In this document: piece by piece, positions 7,402-17,418 of the stretch
Layout: every line of letters begins with the position of its first letter
Position numbering within the stretch: the stretch's first letter is position 1
Assembly: GCA_934597345.1 (NCBI GenBank)
Contig: CAKTRJ010000022.1
Span: 1 to 39,784, forward strand
Source: an uncultured Oscillospiraceae bacterium
GTDB lineage: Bacteria > Bacillota > Clostridia > Oscillospirales > Oscillospiraceae
Reading direction: 5' to 3'
Length of the DNA: 39,784 nucleotides
Program-made: the position numbers and the translations under genes
Notes under the pieces: model-generated
Seen by the model: the letters and a program-made list of their open reading frames with translations, nothing else
What the model was told of the DNA's origin: nothing
The model's database searches: none

Positions 7402-7435
7402 AAAATAAACGCCGCAAAAGCGGCGTTTATTTTTT
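7400..7435. terminator. Bidirectional terminator between DUF5662 and glgP
   Basis: Perfect 16-bp arms (7400-7415 and 7420-7435) with an AAAA loop, flanked by A-run and T-run, so it serves both convergent genes. Confidence 0.9.
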
Positions 7436-7439
7436 AGTA

Positions 7440-9860
7440 TTACTTCTTATACGGCACGTGCCAGATGGTGTCGGCGTAGTCCGCGATAGACCGGTCGGCG
7501 GCGAAGATGCCGCTGCGGGCGATGTTGATGAGGCTCATGCGGTTCCAGTTCTCCCGGTCGGCATAGGCACGGATCATGCGCTGCTCTGCCTCGGCATAGG
7601 AGGGCAGGTCAGCCAGCAGCATATACTGATCCGGCGGGCAGTCCGCGCCGAACACAAGACGCTGCCACAGATCCTCGTAGCTGACGCCGTCGGAGAAGCC
7701 TGTCTTCAGCTGATCCACCACCCGGCGCAGCATGGGATCCCGGTCATACAGCAGATGGGGATCGTAGCTGTGCTGCAAATGGGCCACCTCGTCAGAGCGC
7801 AGGCCGAACAGGAACATATTCTCGTCGCCTAGCACCTGATGCATTTCCACGTTGGCGCCGTCCAGCGTACCCACGGTCAGGGCGCCGTTCATCATGAACT
7901 TCATGTTGCCGGTGCCGCTGGCCTCCTTGCCGGCGGTGGAGATCTGCTGGCTCACCTCGCTGGCGGGCATCAGCATCTCCGCCATGGAGACGCGGTAGTT
8001 CTCCAAAAACACCACCTGCAGCTTGTCCTTGCAGACGGGATCGTTGTTGATCTCATTGGCCAGAGAGTTGATCAGGTGAATGATCCGTTTGGCCACAGCG
8101 TAGCCCGGAGCCGCCTTGGCGCCGAACAGGAACGTATGGGGCGTGAAGTCCATGTTGGGATCGTCCCGCAGCTGCTGATACAGGTAGATGATGTGAAGGG
8201 CGTTCATCAGCTGGCGCTTGTACTCATGCAGGCGCTTCACCTGCACGTCGAAGATGCCGTCGGTGTTCAGCACCACGCCCTGCTGGCGGTGCGCCCACTT
8301 GGCGAAAGCCTCCTTGTTGGCCTTCTTGATCTGGCCTAGCCGCAGCAGCACCTCTTTGTCGTCGGCCCAGCGCTCCAGGCCCTTCATCTCGCCGGCGTGG
8401 GTCAGGTAGCCCTCGCCCACGGTGTCCTTCAGCAGGCTGTCAAGGCCCGGATTGATCTGGCTGAGCCAGCGGCGGTGATCCACGCCGTTGGTGACGTTCT
8501 TGAACTTGTCCGGCTCCATGACGCACTGGTCGTGGAACACGTCCTTGCGGAGGATATCCGAGTGCAGGGCGCTGACGCCGTTGACGGCCATACCGCCGGC
8601 AATGCACAGGTTGGCCATGCGCACCGCGCCGTCCCAGATAACGGCCATGCGGGCCACCTTGTCCATGTCGCCATGATAGAACTCGGTGATCTTCTCCTGA
8701 TAGCGGCGGGCGATCTCGGTGAGGATCTGCCACACCCGGGGCAGCAGCGTTTCAAACAGCTGCTGGGGCCAGACCTCCAGCGCCTCGGCCAGCACCGTAT
8801 GGTTGGTGTAGGCCACGGAGTGGGTGGTGATGTCCCACGCCTCGTCCCAGCCAAGGCCCGCGTCGTCGATGAGGATGCGCATCAGCTCCGGGATCACCAG
8901 CGCGGGGTGGGTATCGTTGATCTGGATGACGTTCTTCTCGTGGAAGTTCTTCAGCGTGCCGTACTGCTGGATATGCTGGCGGGTGATGGACTGCACCGTG
9001 GCGGACACGAAGAAGTACTGCTGCTTCAGCCGCAGGGATTTGCCCTCGTAGTGATTGTCCTCAGGGTACAGCACCTTGGAGATCACGTCAGCCATGGCCC
9101 GCTCCTCGCCGGAACGGAGATACTGGCCTTGGGAGAACAGCTTCATGTCGATGGGCTTGGGGGACTTGGCGTCCCACAGCCGCAGGGTGTTCACATGGTC
9201 GGTGTCATAGCCCGCGATCTCCATGTCGCAGGGCACCGCCAGCACGCGGGTATAGTCCTCGTGCACCACCATCAGGTGGCCGTTGTCCCAGCGGGTGCGG
9301 ACAGTGCCGCCGAAGTGGACCTCCTCCGTCTCCTGGGGCTTGGGCAGCAGCCATGCGTCGCCCAGGGGCTTCCAGTCGTCGGGCAGCTCCACCTGCTGGC
9401 CCTCCACGATCTTCTGCTTGAAAAGGCCCAGCTCATAGCAGATGGAATAGCCGGTGGCGGGGATCTCCAGGGTGGTCATGCTGTCCAGATAGCAGGCGGC
9501 CAGACGGCCCAGACCGCCGTTGCCAAGGCCCGCGTCCGGCTCCATGTCGAAGATGTCCGCCGCCTTGAAGCCCAAGTCCTCGATGGCCTCCTGCAGCTGG
9601 GGCAGCACGTTCAGGTTATAGGCGTTCTTCATCAGGCTGCGGCCCATCAGGAACTCAAGGGACAGATAGTGCACCCGGCGCGCGCCCTCGCGGGCAGCCT
9701 TCTGCTGGGTCTCCACCCCGTGCTCCACCATGATGTCGCGCAGCACCATGGCGCAGGCCTTCAGCATCTCGCCGTCGCTGGCCTGCTGCTCGGTGCAGCC
9801 GTAGTTCAGCCGCAGCTTGCGGATGATAGCCTCCTTCATGTCATGCTTGGTATAGGTCAT
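7440..9860 (-). CDS. glgP: Glycogen/maltodextrin phosphorylase
   Basis: An 806-aa GT35 phosphorylase that releases glucose-1-phosphate from alpha-1,4-glucan chains. Visible family features: the N-terminal RRVHYLSLEFLMGR, GLGNGGLGRLAACYLDS, the WDAKSP region, and the pyridoxal-phosphate site EASGTGNMKFMMNGALTVGTLDG, with the cofactor lysine near residue 654. Length is typical of bacterial GlgP. It is the last gene of the glg operon, 14 bases after glgA, with TAAGGAG as ribosome binding site overlapping the glgA stop. In the same operon it provides the breakdown arm of glycogen turnover. Confidence 0.95.
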   Translation of the reverse strand: MTYTKHDMKEAIIRKLRLNYGCTEQQASDGEMLKACAMVLRDIMVEHGVETQQKAAREGARRVHYLSLEFLMGRSLMKNAYNLNVLPQLQEAIEDLGFKAADIFDMEPDAGLGNGGLGRLAACYLDSMTTLEIPATGYSICYELGLFKQKIVEGQQVELPDDWKPLGDAWLLPKPQETEEVHFGGTVRTRWDNGHLMVVHEDYTRVLAVPCDMEIAGYDTDHVNTLRLWDAKSPKPIDMKLFSQGQYLRSGEERAMADVISKVLYPEDNHYEGKSLRLKQQYFFVSATVQSITRQHIQQYGTLKNFHEKNVIQINDTHPALVIPELMRILIDDAGLGWDEAWDITTHSVAYTNHTVLAEALEVWPQQLFETLLPRVWQILTEIARRYQEKITEFYHGDMDKVARMAVIWDGAVRMANLCIAGGMAVNGVSALHSDILRKDVFHDQCVMEPDKFKNVTNGVDHRRWLSQINPGLDSLLKDTVGEGYLTHAGEMKGLERWADDKEVLLRLGQIKKANKEAFAKWAHRQQGVVLNTDGIFDVQVKRLHEYKRQLMNALHIIYLYQQLRDDPNMDFTPHTFLFGAKAAPGYAVAKRIIHLINSLANEINNDPVCKDKLQVVFLENYRVSMAEMLMPASEVSQQISTAGKEASGTGNMKFMMNGALTVGTLDGANVEMHQVLGDENMFLFGLRSDEVAHLQHSYDPHLLYDRDPMLRRVVDQLKTGFSDGVSYEDLWQRLVFGADCPPDQYMLLADLPSYAEAEQRMIRAYADRENWNRMSLINIARSGIFAADRSIADYADTIWHVPYKK

Positions 9861-9874
9861 ATGCGATTGTCTCC

Positions 9875-11302
9875 TTACAGCTTGGAATAGATATCGTGAT
9901 AGATACGGGCGCTGCGTGTCCAGCTGAAATCGGCGGTCATGCCCCGCCGCTGCACGGCGGCAAAGCCCGCCCTGTCGCCTCGGTAAAGTCCGGTGGCCTG
10001 CCCGATCACGGACAGCATGTCGCCGGTATTGTAGCCCTCAAACAGATAGCCGGTGCCGTCCTCCTGGCCCACCTGGCAGGAATGTACGCTGTCGGCCAGT
10101 CCGCCGGTGCGGCGGACGATGGGCACCGCGCCGTAACGCATGGCGATCATCTGGGAAAGGCCGCAGGGCTCGCTCCTGGAGGGCATCAGGAAGAGGTCTG
10201 CGCCCGCGTAGATGCGGCGGCTGAGAGCCTCGGAATAGGTAATGAGCGCCGCCATGCGGCCCACATAGCGGCCCGCCTGTGCCCGGAAGAAGTCCTCATA
10301 ATAGCCCTCGCCCTGGCCCAGCACCACCAGCTGGCAGCCGGTGGCCATAATGTCGTCAAAGCCGTCCCGGATCAGCTCCATACCCTTGTGGCCCACCAGA
10401 CGGCTGACCACCGCCATCAGCGGCGTGTCCGGATCCTCCCGCAGTCCCAGCGATACCTGAAGATCGGCCTTGCACCCGGCCTTGCCGGTCATGTCGTCGG
10501 GGCCGTATTGTACGGGGATGGCCATGTCGTGGGCCGGATCGTAGGAGGTCATGTCAATGCCGTTCAGCACGCCGTGCAGCTTATAGCCGATGGCGTTGAC
10601 GATGGAGGCCATGCCGTGGGCATAGTAATCGTCGTGGAGCTGCTGGGCATAGGTGGGGCTGACGGTGGTGACCGCGTCGGACACCAGCATGGCGGCCTTC
10701 ATCAGGTTCACGTCGCCGTCCATCTGGAGGGTGCCGTCGTTCCACCAGCCCTCATGCAGACCAAACAGGTCGCCCACGGTGTCGGGGCCGTAGCGGCCCT
10801 GATATTCGATATTATGGATGGTGAACACAGTTTTGATACTCCGCACCGCGTCCCAGCGGGCGGCAACATCCTTCAGGTAGACCGGCACCAGCGCCGTCTG
10901 CCAGTCGTTGCAGTGGATCACCTCCGGCATCCAGTCCAGACTGGGCAGCAGATCCACCACCGCCTTGCTGAAAAAGGCAAAGCGCTCGCCGTCGTCATAC
11001 TCGCCGTACAGGCGGCCCCGGCGGAAATAATGCTCGTTGTCCACGAAATACCACGTCACGCCCCGGTACTCCATGACGAACAAGCCGCAGTACTGGTGCC
11101 GCCACGCCACATCCACATAGATGTAGCTGCGGTACACCATCCGCTCGCGCCACTGCTGGGGGATCTTATCATACAGCGGCAGGATCACCGCCACCTGATC
11201 GCCGTTCTCGGCCAGAGATACCGGCAGGCTGCCGGCCACGTCCGCAAGACCGCCCGTCTTGCAGAAGGGAAACGCCTCACTGGCGGCAAATAAAACCTTC
11301 AT
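9875..11302 (-). CDS. glgA: Glycogen synthase (ADP-glucose type)
   Basis: A 475-aa GT5 glycosyltransferase that extends alpha-1,4-glucan using ADP-glucose. It shows the N-terminal substrate motif KTGGLADVAGSLP, the HNIEYQGRYG strand, SRLVGHKGMELI and the C-terminal PSRSEPCGLSQMIAMRYGAVPIVRRTGGL motif with the catalytic Glu region. The ATG has AGGAGG 7 bases upstream. It is separated from glgD by 259 bases that hold a multi-hairpin repeat, the only large gap in this operon, so its expression may be adjusted relative to glgBCD. Confidence 0.95.
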   Translation of the reverse strand: MKVLFAASEAFPFCKTGGLADVAGSLPVSLAENGDQVAVILPLYDKIPQQWRERMVYRSYIYVDVAWRHQYCGLFVMEYRGVTWYFVDNEHYFRRGRLYGEYDDGERFAFFSKAVVDLLPSLDWMPEVIHCNDWQTALVPVYLKDVAARWDAVRSIKTVFTIHNIEYQGRYGPDTVGDLFGLHEGWWNDGTLQMDGDVNLMKAAMLVSDAVTTVSPTYAQQLHDDYYAHGMASIVNAIGYKLHGVLNGIDMTSYDPAHDMAIPVQYGPDDMTGKAGCKADLQVSLGLREDPDTPLMAVVSRLVGHKGMELIRDGFDDIMATGCQLVVLGQGEGYYEDFFRAQAGRYVGRMAALITYSEALSRRIYAGADLFLMPSRSEPCGLSQMIAMRYGAVPIVRRTGGLADSVHSCQVGQEDGTGYLFEGYNTGDMLSVIGQATGLYRGDRAGFAAVQRRGMTADFSWTRSARIYHDIYSKL

Positions 11303-11342
11303 AAGATGTCCTCCTCATTCCCGTATGCGTTCTGGTACCCGT

Positions 11343-11561
11343 CAAAAGCCTCGCAGAGTTCGCGGCGCGGACGCCGCGAATCATTCAAATCATTTTTCTG
11401 ACGTCGGTGCGTTAAGAAAATATGCCGGTGGCATATTTTCAGCACCGATCTCGGCGGCTATGCCGCCGTAGCATCCATCTGGATTTACACCGTACTATCG
11501 ATAAGGTGCGCGCAGTCGGCCGCAATCCCTTTTGGCAATGAAATCGAAGATTTCATGCCAG
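11343..11561 (-). repeat. Multi-hairpin 3' repeat, copy after glgD
   Basis: Read on the minus strand it begins at the glgD stop codon. Hairpin 1: GGC(A)TGAAATC / GATTTCATTGCC (11534-11559). Then GGATTGCGGCCGA, a GGCGGC/GCCGCC hairpin, a long extra hairpin with 11-bp arms GAAAATATGCC / GGCATATTTTC (11416-11440) nested inside CGGTGC/GCACCG, then CGTCAGAAAAATGATTTGAATGA, and hairpin 4 TTCGCGGCG / CGCCGCGAA (11359-11380) followed by CTCTGCGAGGCTTTTGAC. Start and end match the copies at 25921 and 27104 closely; the middle differs. It is one of five copies in the window, all oriented like the gene before them. Confidence 0.75.
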
Positions 11562-12674
11562 TCACAGTTTCGTATTCTTCTCCACCACCAGCGGGTACTG
11601 GGGATGGCCCGCCATGGCCACGTCGCCGCCGAATTCCACGTTCTTGTCGGCGATGACGCACCGGATATTGGCTCCGGCCTTCACAACCGTGTTCTTGAAC
11701 AGAATGCAGTTCTCCACGCGGGCGCCCTTTTCCACCCGGACGCCCCGGAACAGGATGCAGTTGCGGACGCTGCCCTGAATATCGCAGCCGTCGGAGATCA
11801 GGGAGTTGACGCACTCGCCGTCCGGGTCGATGTAGGTGGAGGCGGCGTCGTTCTCCTTGGCGTACACGGGGCGGCGCTGGCAGAACAGCTCAGACCGGAT
11901 CTCCGGCCGCAGCAGCTCCATGCTGCGCTGATAGTACCCCTGCACGGAGTCGATGCGGGCGGCGAAGCCATCCCACACATAGCCGTTGAACCGCAGCTCC
12001 GTGCCCTTATCCTGCAAGACGTTGTGGCGGAAGCTGTACCGGTCATGGGCCATGCACTCCTCCACCAGCGACAGCAGCAGCTCCCGGCTCAGCAGGAAGA
12101 TGTTCAGGCTCTGATAACCCTCCGGCGTGCGGATGTCATAGGCGGTGTCCACGATGCGGCCCGTATCGTCCAGCTTGAAGTAGGTGTCGCCGCTCTCGCC
12201 GGGATGGCTGGTACACACGCAGCTCATGTCCGCGCCGGAGGCGATATGGGCGTCCAGCACGTCCCGCAGAGGCAGATTGGCCACCAGATCGCTGTCGGAC
12301 AGCACCACATAATCCTGCCGGATGTGACGCAGATACTCAATGACGCAGCCCAGCGCCTCCATCTTGCCCCGGAAGGGACCGACAGTGCCCCGGCTCTCGC
12401 TGTAAGCGAAGGCGGGCAGTAGCTTCAATCCGCCGGTTTTGCGGCTCAGATCCCAGCTTTTGCCGGTGCCCAGATGGTCCAGAATACTCTGGCACTTGCC
12501 GTGCATGATGACGCCCACGTCGGTGATACCGGCGTTGACCATGTTGGACAGGATGAAATCGATCACCCGGTAATCGCCGCCGAAGGGCAGCGAGCCGTGG
12601 ATGCGGTTGGCGGTCAGCTGGCCCAGCCCCGGCTTCTCTCCGTAGGAGAAGATGATACCGTGCATACCTTTCAT
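11562..12674 (-). CDS. glgD: Glucose-1-phosphate adenylyltransferase subunit GlgD
   Basis: A 370-aa GlgC homologue of the GlgD branch found in Firmicutes. The nucleotidyltransferase fold is visible ([39 protein letters not shown]) with a C-terminal left-handed beta-helix of repeats ([39 protein letters not shown]). The glycine-rich GGxGxRL loop of active enzymes is replaced by [12 protein letters not shown]. In studied Firmicutes GlgD is poorly active and modulates GlgC in a GlgCD heterotetramer. Its ATG overlaps the glgC stop (ATGA), so the subunits are coupled. Ribosome binding site AAGGAGG. Confidence 0.93.
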   Translation of the reverse strand: MKGMHGIIFSYGEKPGLGQLTANRIHGSLPFGGDYRVIDFILSNMVNAGITDVGVIMHGKCQSILDHLGTGKSWDLSRKTGGLKLLPAFAYSESRGTVGPFRGKMEALGCVIEYLRHIRQDYVVLSDSDLVANLPLRDVLDAHIASGADMSCVCTSHPGESGDTYFKLDDTGRIVDTAYDIRTPEGYQSLNIFLLSRELLLSLVEECMAHDRYSFRHNVLQDKGTELRFNGYVWDGFAARIDSVQGYYQRSMELLRPEIRSELFCQRRPVYAKENDAASTYIDPDGECVNSLISDGCDIQGSVRNCILFRGVRVEKGARVENCILFKNTVVKAGANIRCVIADKNVEFGGDVAMAGHPQYPLVVEKNTKL

Positions 12675-13885
12675 TGCACTGCCTCCTTTCCGTGGGTACG
12701 GTCAAGCATGGTCTTGGGCGGTACGTTCTCCCGCTCCGTGATCCCGGTGTGAGGCCCCAGCACGGCGATGCCCCACTGCTCCGGATCCTCCGCCTCCTCC
12801 GGCGGCGCACCTACCACGGCTCTGGCGCCGATACGGCAGCCCTCGCCCACGATGGCGTAGGATACCTTCGCGCCGTCCCCGATGACCGCGCCGGGCATCA
12901 CCACGGAGTAGGACACTTCCGCGTGCTCACCCACCCGGCAGCCGGTGGACATGACGCTGTTCTTCACCTCGCCCAGGATCTCGCAGCCCCGGGCCACGGC
13001 GCTGTTGCCGATGTCGGCATGCTCCCCTATATAGGTGGGCGGGCAGATGGCGGTGCGGCCGTGGATGGGCCACCGCTCGTCCAGCAGGTTCAGGCCGGAG
13101 CCGGGCGTCAGCATATCCATGTTGGCGTCCCACAGGCTGTCCAGCGTGCCCACGTCCTTCCAGTAGCCCTCGAACCGGTAGGCCACCATCTTCTCCCCGG
13201 CATTCAGCATGGCGGGGATGATGTCCTTGCCGAAGTCGTTGCTGGAGTCCGCCTTGGCCTCGTCAGCGATGAGATAGGCCCGCAGCTTGGCCCAGGTGAA
13301 GATATAGATACCCATAGAGGCCAGATTGCTTTTCGGCTCCTTGGGCTTCTCGGCAAATTCGGTGATGTTGTCCTCTGCGTCCACGTTCATGATGCCGAAG
13401 CGGCTGGCCTCGGACCAGGGCACCTCCATCACGGAGATGGTGCAGGCGGCCTTTGCCGCCTTGTGACGGCGCAGCATGTCGGAGTAGTCCATCTTATAGA
13501 TATGGTCGCCGGACAGCACCGCCACATACTCCGGGTCGTACAGGTCGATGAACCCGATGTTCTGATAGATGGCGTTGGCGGTGCCTTTGTACCAGTCCGC
13601 GCCGGTGGCGCTCTGGTACGGCGGCAGGATGTGGACGCCGCCGTTGGTGCGGTCCAGCTCCCACGGCTGGCCGTTGCCGATGTAATTGTTCAGCTCCAGC
13701 GGCCGGTACTGGGTCAGCACGCCCACCGTGTCGATACCGGAGTTGGCACAGTTGGACAGGGGAAAATCAATGATGCGGAACTTGCCGCCGAAGGGAACGG
13801 CGGGCTTGGCCATGTCGCCGGTCAGCACATGCAGGCGGCTTCCCTGCCCGCCGGCCAGCAGCATGGCGATACACTCTTTTTTCAT
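12671..13885 (-). CDS. glgC: Glucose-1-phosphate adenylyltransferase GlgC
   Basis: A 404-aa ADP-glucose pyrophosphorylase, the committed step of glycogen synthesis. It keeps the active glycine-rich loop [16 protein letters not shown] (residues 7-22), [29 protein letters not shown] with the catalytic Asp, and [20 protein letters not shown] for glucose-1-phosphate. A C-terminal beta-helix follows ([22 protein letters not shown]). The start at 13885 has AGGAGG 9 bases upstream; a longer frame adds 11 residues ([11 protein letters not shown]) without a ribosome binding site. It partners GlgD, which overlaps it by 4 bases. Confidence 0.95.
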   Translation of the reverse strand: MKKECIAMLLAGGQGSRLHVLTGDMAKPAVPFGGKFRIIDFPLSNCANSGIDTVGVLTQYRPLELNNYIGNGQPWELDRTNGGVHILPPYQSATGADWYKGTANAIYQNIGFIDLYDPEYVAVLSGDHIYKMDYSDMLRRHKAAKAACTISVMEVPWSEASRFGIMNVDAEDNITEFAEKPKEPKSNLASMGIYIFTWAKLRAYLIADEAKADSSNDFGKDIIPAMLNAGEKMVAYRFEGYWKDVGTLDSLWDANMDMLTPGSGLNLLDERWPIHGRTAICPPTYIGEHADIGNSAVARGCEILGEVKNSVMSTGCRVGEHAEVSYSVVMPGAVIGDGAKVSYAIVGEGCRIGARAVVGAPPEEAEDPEQWGIAVLGPHTGITERENVPPKTMLDRTHGKEAVQ

Positions 13886-13921
13886 GTGGCTGCACCTCCT
13901 GATTTTCGGAAACGGCACGTC

Positions 13922-15790
13922 TCAGCGTCCGTCCGTGTGTTTGGTCAGTTTTCCTTTTCCCTGCAGGATCACCGCGCCCAGCGGCGGGATACGCAGCGCG
14001 ATGGACTGCGCCTGCTGATGGGACGGGATAAACTCCGTTTCGATAGGCTCCGGGTTGGTCACGCCGCTGCCGCCCCACTGGATGTCGTCGGTGTTGAATA
14101 CCTCTTCATACCGGGCCTTGGGCGGCACGCCGAAGCGATAGCCCTCCAGTGCCACGGGGGAGAAGTTCACCGCCAGCACCAGCGACTTGCCGTCCCGGGC
14201 AGTACGGCGGAACACCAGCACATTGTTGCAGTTGTCGTCGGCCACCAGCCATTGGAAGCCGTCCCAGTCACGGTCGTTCTCCCACAGCGCCTTGTGGGAC
14301 TTATAAAACCGGTTCAGCGCCCGGATGCACTCATGGGTCCTGCGGCAGTCGTCCTCCTCGTCCAGCAAATACCAGTCCAGCGCCTTGCGGAAGTCCCACT
14401 CGTGCCACTGCCCAAGCTCCGTGCCCATAAAGGTCAGCACCTTGCCGGGATGGCACAGCATGTAGGCGTAAAAACCACGGACGCCCGCCAGCTGCTGCCA
14501 CTTGCCGCCGGGCATCTTGCCCCGCAGCGAGCCCTTCATGTGCACCACCTCGTCGTGGGACACCGGCAGCACAAAGTTTTCGGAAAAAGCGTACACCATG
14601 GAGAAGGTCACGTCCCGGTGGTGATGCTGGCGGAAATAGGGGTCCATCTTCAGATAGTGGCACACGTCGTTCATCCAGCCCATGTTCCACTTGAGATTGA
14701 AGCCAAGGCCGCCCTCCTCCGGGGGATAGGTCACCATGGGCCACGCGGTGGACTCCTCCGCCACCATCAGGGCCGCGCCGTCGATGGCAAAAGCGGTGCG
14801 GTTCAGCTGCCGCAGGAACTCGATGGCCTCCAGATTCTCCTTGCCGCCGTGTTGGTTGGGCCGCCACTGCTGGCGGTCATAGTCCAGATACAGCATGGAG
14901 GCCACCGCGTCCACCCGCAATCCGTCGATGTGATACTCCCGCAGCCAGTAGGCGGCGGAGGACAGCAGAAAGCTGCACACCTCCGGCTTGCCGAAATCAA
15001 AGACCCGTGTTCCCCAGCTCTCATGCTCCCATTTCAGGGGGTCGCTGTATTCATACAGGCACGAGCCGTCGAACTGGATCAGGCCGTGGCTGTCCTTGCA
15101 GAAGTGGGCGGGCACCCAGTCCAGGATCACGCCGATCCCGGCCCGGTGGAGCCTGTCCACCAGATACATGAAGTCATGGGGCGTGCCGTAGCGGCTGGTG
15201 GGCGCGAAATAGCCCACGCACTGATAGCCCCAGCTGTCGTCCAGCGGATATTCCGTCACCGGCAGCAGCTCCACATAGTTATAGCCCATGTCCCGGACAT
15301 ACAGCGCCAGCCGGTCGGCGATGTCCCGGTAATTCAGCACCTGCCCGTCCTCTGTCCGCTGCCAGGAGCCCAGATGTACCTCGTAGATGTTCACACATCC
15401 CTCGGCGGGGCGGGTGCCCTCCCGGCGCTGCCGCCACTTTTCGTCGTGCCACGGAAAGCCGCCGATGTCATAGAGCTTGCTGTTGGTGGAGGGCCTGGTT
15501 TCCTGATGGAAGCCGTAGGGATCGGCCTTCCACACCTCCCGGCCGTCGCACTGGGTCACCACATACTGATAGCCGTCGAACTGCTTGGCGTTTTCCACCG
15601 TCAGCTCCCATGTGCCGTCCTCCAGACGGTGCATGTCCCATCGCTGCCAGCCGTTGAAATCACCGCTCAGCGCCACATGGCGGGCCTGGGGCGCCCATAC
15701 CCGGAATGTCCAGCCGTCCTCGCCGGGATGTGCGCCAAAGTATTCATACGCCCTGTCCCACACGCCGCCGGACAACTCCTGTCTGTCCAT
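13922..15790 (-). CDS. glgB: 1,4-alpha-glucan branching enzyme
   Basis: A 622-aa GH13 branching enzyme that makes the alpha-1,6 branches of glycogen. It has an N-terminal CBM48 ([20 protein letters not shown], about residues 25-110) and then the catalytic barrel: [26 protein letters not shown] with the nucleophile Asp near residue 293, [10 protein letters not shown] with the acid/base Glu near 344, and [14 protein letters not shown]. The chosen ATG has GGGAGG upstream; a GTG three codons earlier lies inside that site. First gene of the glg operon, 36 bases before glgC, behind a good promoter. Confidence 0.95.
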   Translation of the reverse strand: MDRQELSGGVWDRAYEYFGAHPGEDGWTFRVWAPQARHVALSGDFNGWQRWDMHRLEDGTWELTVENAKQFDGYQYVVTQCDGREVWKADPYGFHQETRPSTNSKLYDIGGFPWHDEKWRQRREGTRPAEGCVNIYEVHLGSWQRTEDGQVLNYRDIADRLALYVRDMGYNYVELLPVTEYPLDDSWGYQCVGYFAPTSRYGTPHDFMYLVDRLHRAGIGVILDWVPAHFCKDSHGLIQFDGSCLYEYSDPLKWEHESWGTRVFDFGKPEVCSFLLSSAAYWLREYHIDGLRVDAVASMLYLDYDRQQWRPNQHGGKENLEAIEFLRQLNRTAFAIDGAALMVAEESTAWPMVTYPPEEGGLGFNLKWNMGWMNDVCHYLKMDPYFRQHHHRDVTFSMVYAFSENFVLPVSHDEVVHMKGSLRGKMPGGKWQQLAGVRGFYAYMLCHPGKVLTFMGTELGQWHEWDFRKALDWYLLDEEDDCRRTHECIRALNRFYKSHKALWENDRDWDGFQWLVADDNCNNVLVFRRTARDGKSLVLAVNFSPVALEGYRFGVPPKARYEEVFNTDDIQWGGSGVTNPEPIETEFIPSHQQAQSIALRIPPLGAVILQGKGKLTKHTDGR

Positions 15791-15869
15791 TTCCGGCACC
15801 TCCCTGTCTGTTATAGCACGGCGCCCCCGCGAAAGAGGGCGATATGATGCGCTATTTTATCGTATGCAC

Positions 15870-15898
15870 ATTTTACTCTATTTCCGTCTCACCGTCAA
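15870..15898 (-). promoter_or_regulatory. Promoter of the glg operon
   Basis: On the minus strand TTGACG (15893-15898), 17 bases, TAAAAT (15870-15875). The predicted start is about 70 bases before glgB. A second, weaker TGC-TATAAC box lies closer to the gene. Confidence 0.7.
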
Positions 15899-15917
15899 TG
15901 CAAACGGCCATTGTTTC

Positions 15918-15960
15918 AAAAGAAGGAAGCCCCCACCGCTCCTAATGGAGCAATGGGGGC
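15918..15960 (-). terminator. Terminator of the mac export operon
   Basis: Minus-strand stem GCCCCCA-TT-GCTCC / GGAGC-GG-TGGGGGC with an ATTA loop, followed by TTCCTTCTTTT. It lies downstream of the multi-hairpin repeat after macB, so the repeat is transcribed before termination. Confidence 0.7.
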
Positions 15961-15965
15961 AGAAG

Positions 15966-16158
15966 TATGAAAGCTTCGCAGAATTCGCCGCCCGCCATGG
16001 CGGCGAACCCTTTGAATCGTTTTTCGACGCGACATGCGCGTGGCGAAAAACACTTTGCGCGGAGAGAGTGTTTGCCCGCACACAATGTGTGCGGGCGAAT
16101 GCGGGTCGGAGCGAATCCTGATTGGCAAAAAAGTGCCATGCACTTTTTGCCAGCTTTT
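15966..16158 (-). repeat. Multi-hairpin 3' repeat, copy after macB
   Basis: Read on the minus strand it starts 7 bases after the macB stop. Hairpin 1: GGCAAAAAGTGC / GCACTTTTTTGCC (16124-16151). Hairpin 2: GCCCGCACA / TGTGCGGGC. Hairpin 3: GTTTTTCG...CGAAAAAC around a CGCATGTCGCG core (16019-16051). Hairpin 4: TTCGCCGCC / GGCGGCGAA (15984-16007), then TTCTGCGAAGC. Stem sequences differ from the other copies on both arms at once, while order and spacing are kept. Confidence 0.7.
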
Positions 16159-17406
16159 TTATTCTCTCCGCAGTGCCTCGATGGGGTTCAGCTTGGAGGC
16201 CTTTACGGCGGGCATCAGGCCAAACACCACGCCGATCACCATGGAGAAGGCCACGGCCACGGCGCAGGCGCCCACACTGATGGCCACCGGCGTGCCCATC
16301 ACCGAGCTGAGCATATACGCAAGCCCGATGCCGCAGGCTACGCCTAGGATGCCGCCCAGGCTGGTCAGCACCGCCGCCTCCGTCAGGAACTGCCAGAGGA
16401 TGCGGCTCTGCTGTGCGCCAATAGCGATCTTCAGGCCGATCTCGCGGGTACGCTCCGTCACGGACACCAGCATGATGTTCATGACGCCGATGCCGCCCAC
16501 CACCAGAGAGATGGCGGCGATCCAGATCAGCTGCTTGTTGGTGGTCTCCGACAGGCTCTGGAGGTCAGCCGCCTGCTGCAGCAGGTCCTTGGCCTGATAC
16601 TTGCACTTGTCGGTGGACACCACGTTCTCGTTGAGATACTTGGCCACGTTGTTGCCCGCGTCGGTCATGTCGTTGGTGGAGGTAGCGCGCACCGCCACGG
16701 AGGCCGGCTCGTCGTAACGATAGACGATGGGCCAGCAGGTGCTGGGGATGATCAGCGTCCCGGAGGTATTGCCGGAGTACATGTAGTAGTCGTTCAAAGA
16801 ATTGATCACCGGGGCGGAGGAGGTGCTCTGGCTTACCACGCCCACCACCACGAAGGGCTCGCCCCGGATCTCCACCGTGCCGCCGATAGGATTCAGCCCC
16901 TGAAACAGGCTCTGGGCGGTGTTGGCATCGATCAGCGCCACCTTGCGGCAGGTGGTAAAATCGCTTTCAATGAAGCCCCGACCGTAGTTGACCATATACC
17001 CCGTCACTGACAGGAAGTGGTTGTCGCCGCCGTAGATGGCGCCATTGAAGGAGCTGTTGCCCACGTACACGCCGTCGGCCCAGCTGCGGGAGTAGTACAG
17101 AGAGGACTCCTTCACCTTATCCAGCTTGTCGATCTCATCCCGCATCTCCGGCGTGATCATGGAGATGCCCTGCGGCACCGGCGCATAGGAGAAATCCAAC
17201 TGGTTGTTGTCCTGCATCAGTGTCACATTCACCACGTTGTTGCCTGCGCCGATCAGATTCTGCTTGATCTGCTCGTTGGTGCCCTTGATGGTAGACACAA
17301 TGGTGATGATGGCGGCGATGCCGATGATGATGCCCAGCATCGTCAGAAAGGAGCGCAGCTTGTGGCTCCACACGCCCTGAAAGGCAAGATTGATATTTTC
17401 CAGCAT
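16159..17406 (-). CDS. MacB-like ABC transporter permease
   Basis: A 415-aa MacB-family permease (FtsX-like): an N-terminal membrane helix (LRSFLTMLGIIIGIAAIITIVST), a large extracytoplasmic MacB_PCD domain (about residues 45-285), then three C-terminal helices starting at LIWIAAISLVVGGIGVMNIMLVSVTERTREIGLKIAIGA and ending PAVKASKLNPIEALRRE. Such permeases use ATP hydrolysis in the cytoplasm to drive movements of the external domain that expel peptides, antibiotics or lipoproteins. Last gene of the operon; GGAGG overlaps the stop of the adaptor before it. Substrate unknown. Confidence 0.9.
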   Translation of the reverse strand: MLENINLAFQGVWSHKLRSFLTMLGIIIGIAAIITIVSTIKGTNEQIKQNLIGAGNNVVNVTLMQDNNQLDFSYAPVPQGISMITPEMRDEIDKLDKVKESSLYYSRSWADGVYVGNSSFNGAIYGGDNHFLSVTGYMVNYGRGFIESDFTTCRKVALIDANTAQSLFQGLNPIGGTVEIRGEPFVVVGVVSQSTSSAPVINSLNDYYMYSGNTSGTLIIPSTCWPIVYRYDEPASVAVRATSTNDMTDAGNNVAKYLNENVVSTDKCKYQAKDLLQQAADLQSLSETTNKQLIWIAAISLVVGGIGVMNIMLVSVTERTREIGLKIAIGAQQSRILWQFLTEAAVLTSLGGILGVACGIGLAYMLSSVMGTPVAISVGACAVAVAFSMVIGVVFGLMPAVKASKLNPIEALRRE

Positions 17407-17418
17407 CCGCGCACCTCC

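Noticed and set aside
12674..15847. 1057-codon plus-strand open frame opposite glgC and glgB
   Set aside because: It is antisense to two certain genes, His/Gly/Val-rich in the way reverse frames of GC-biased genes are, and has no ribosome binding site or recognisable domain.
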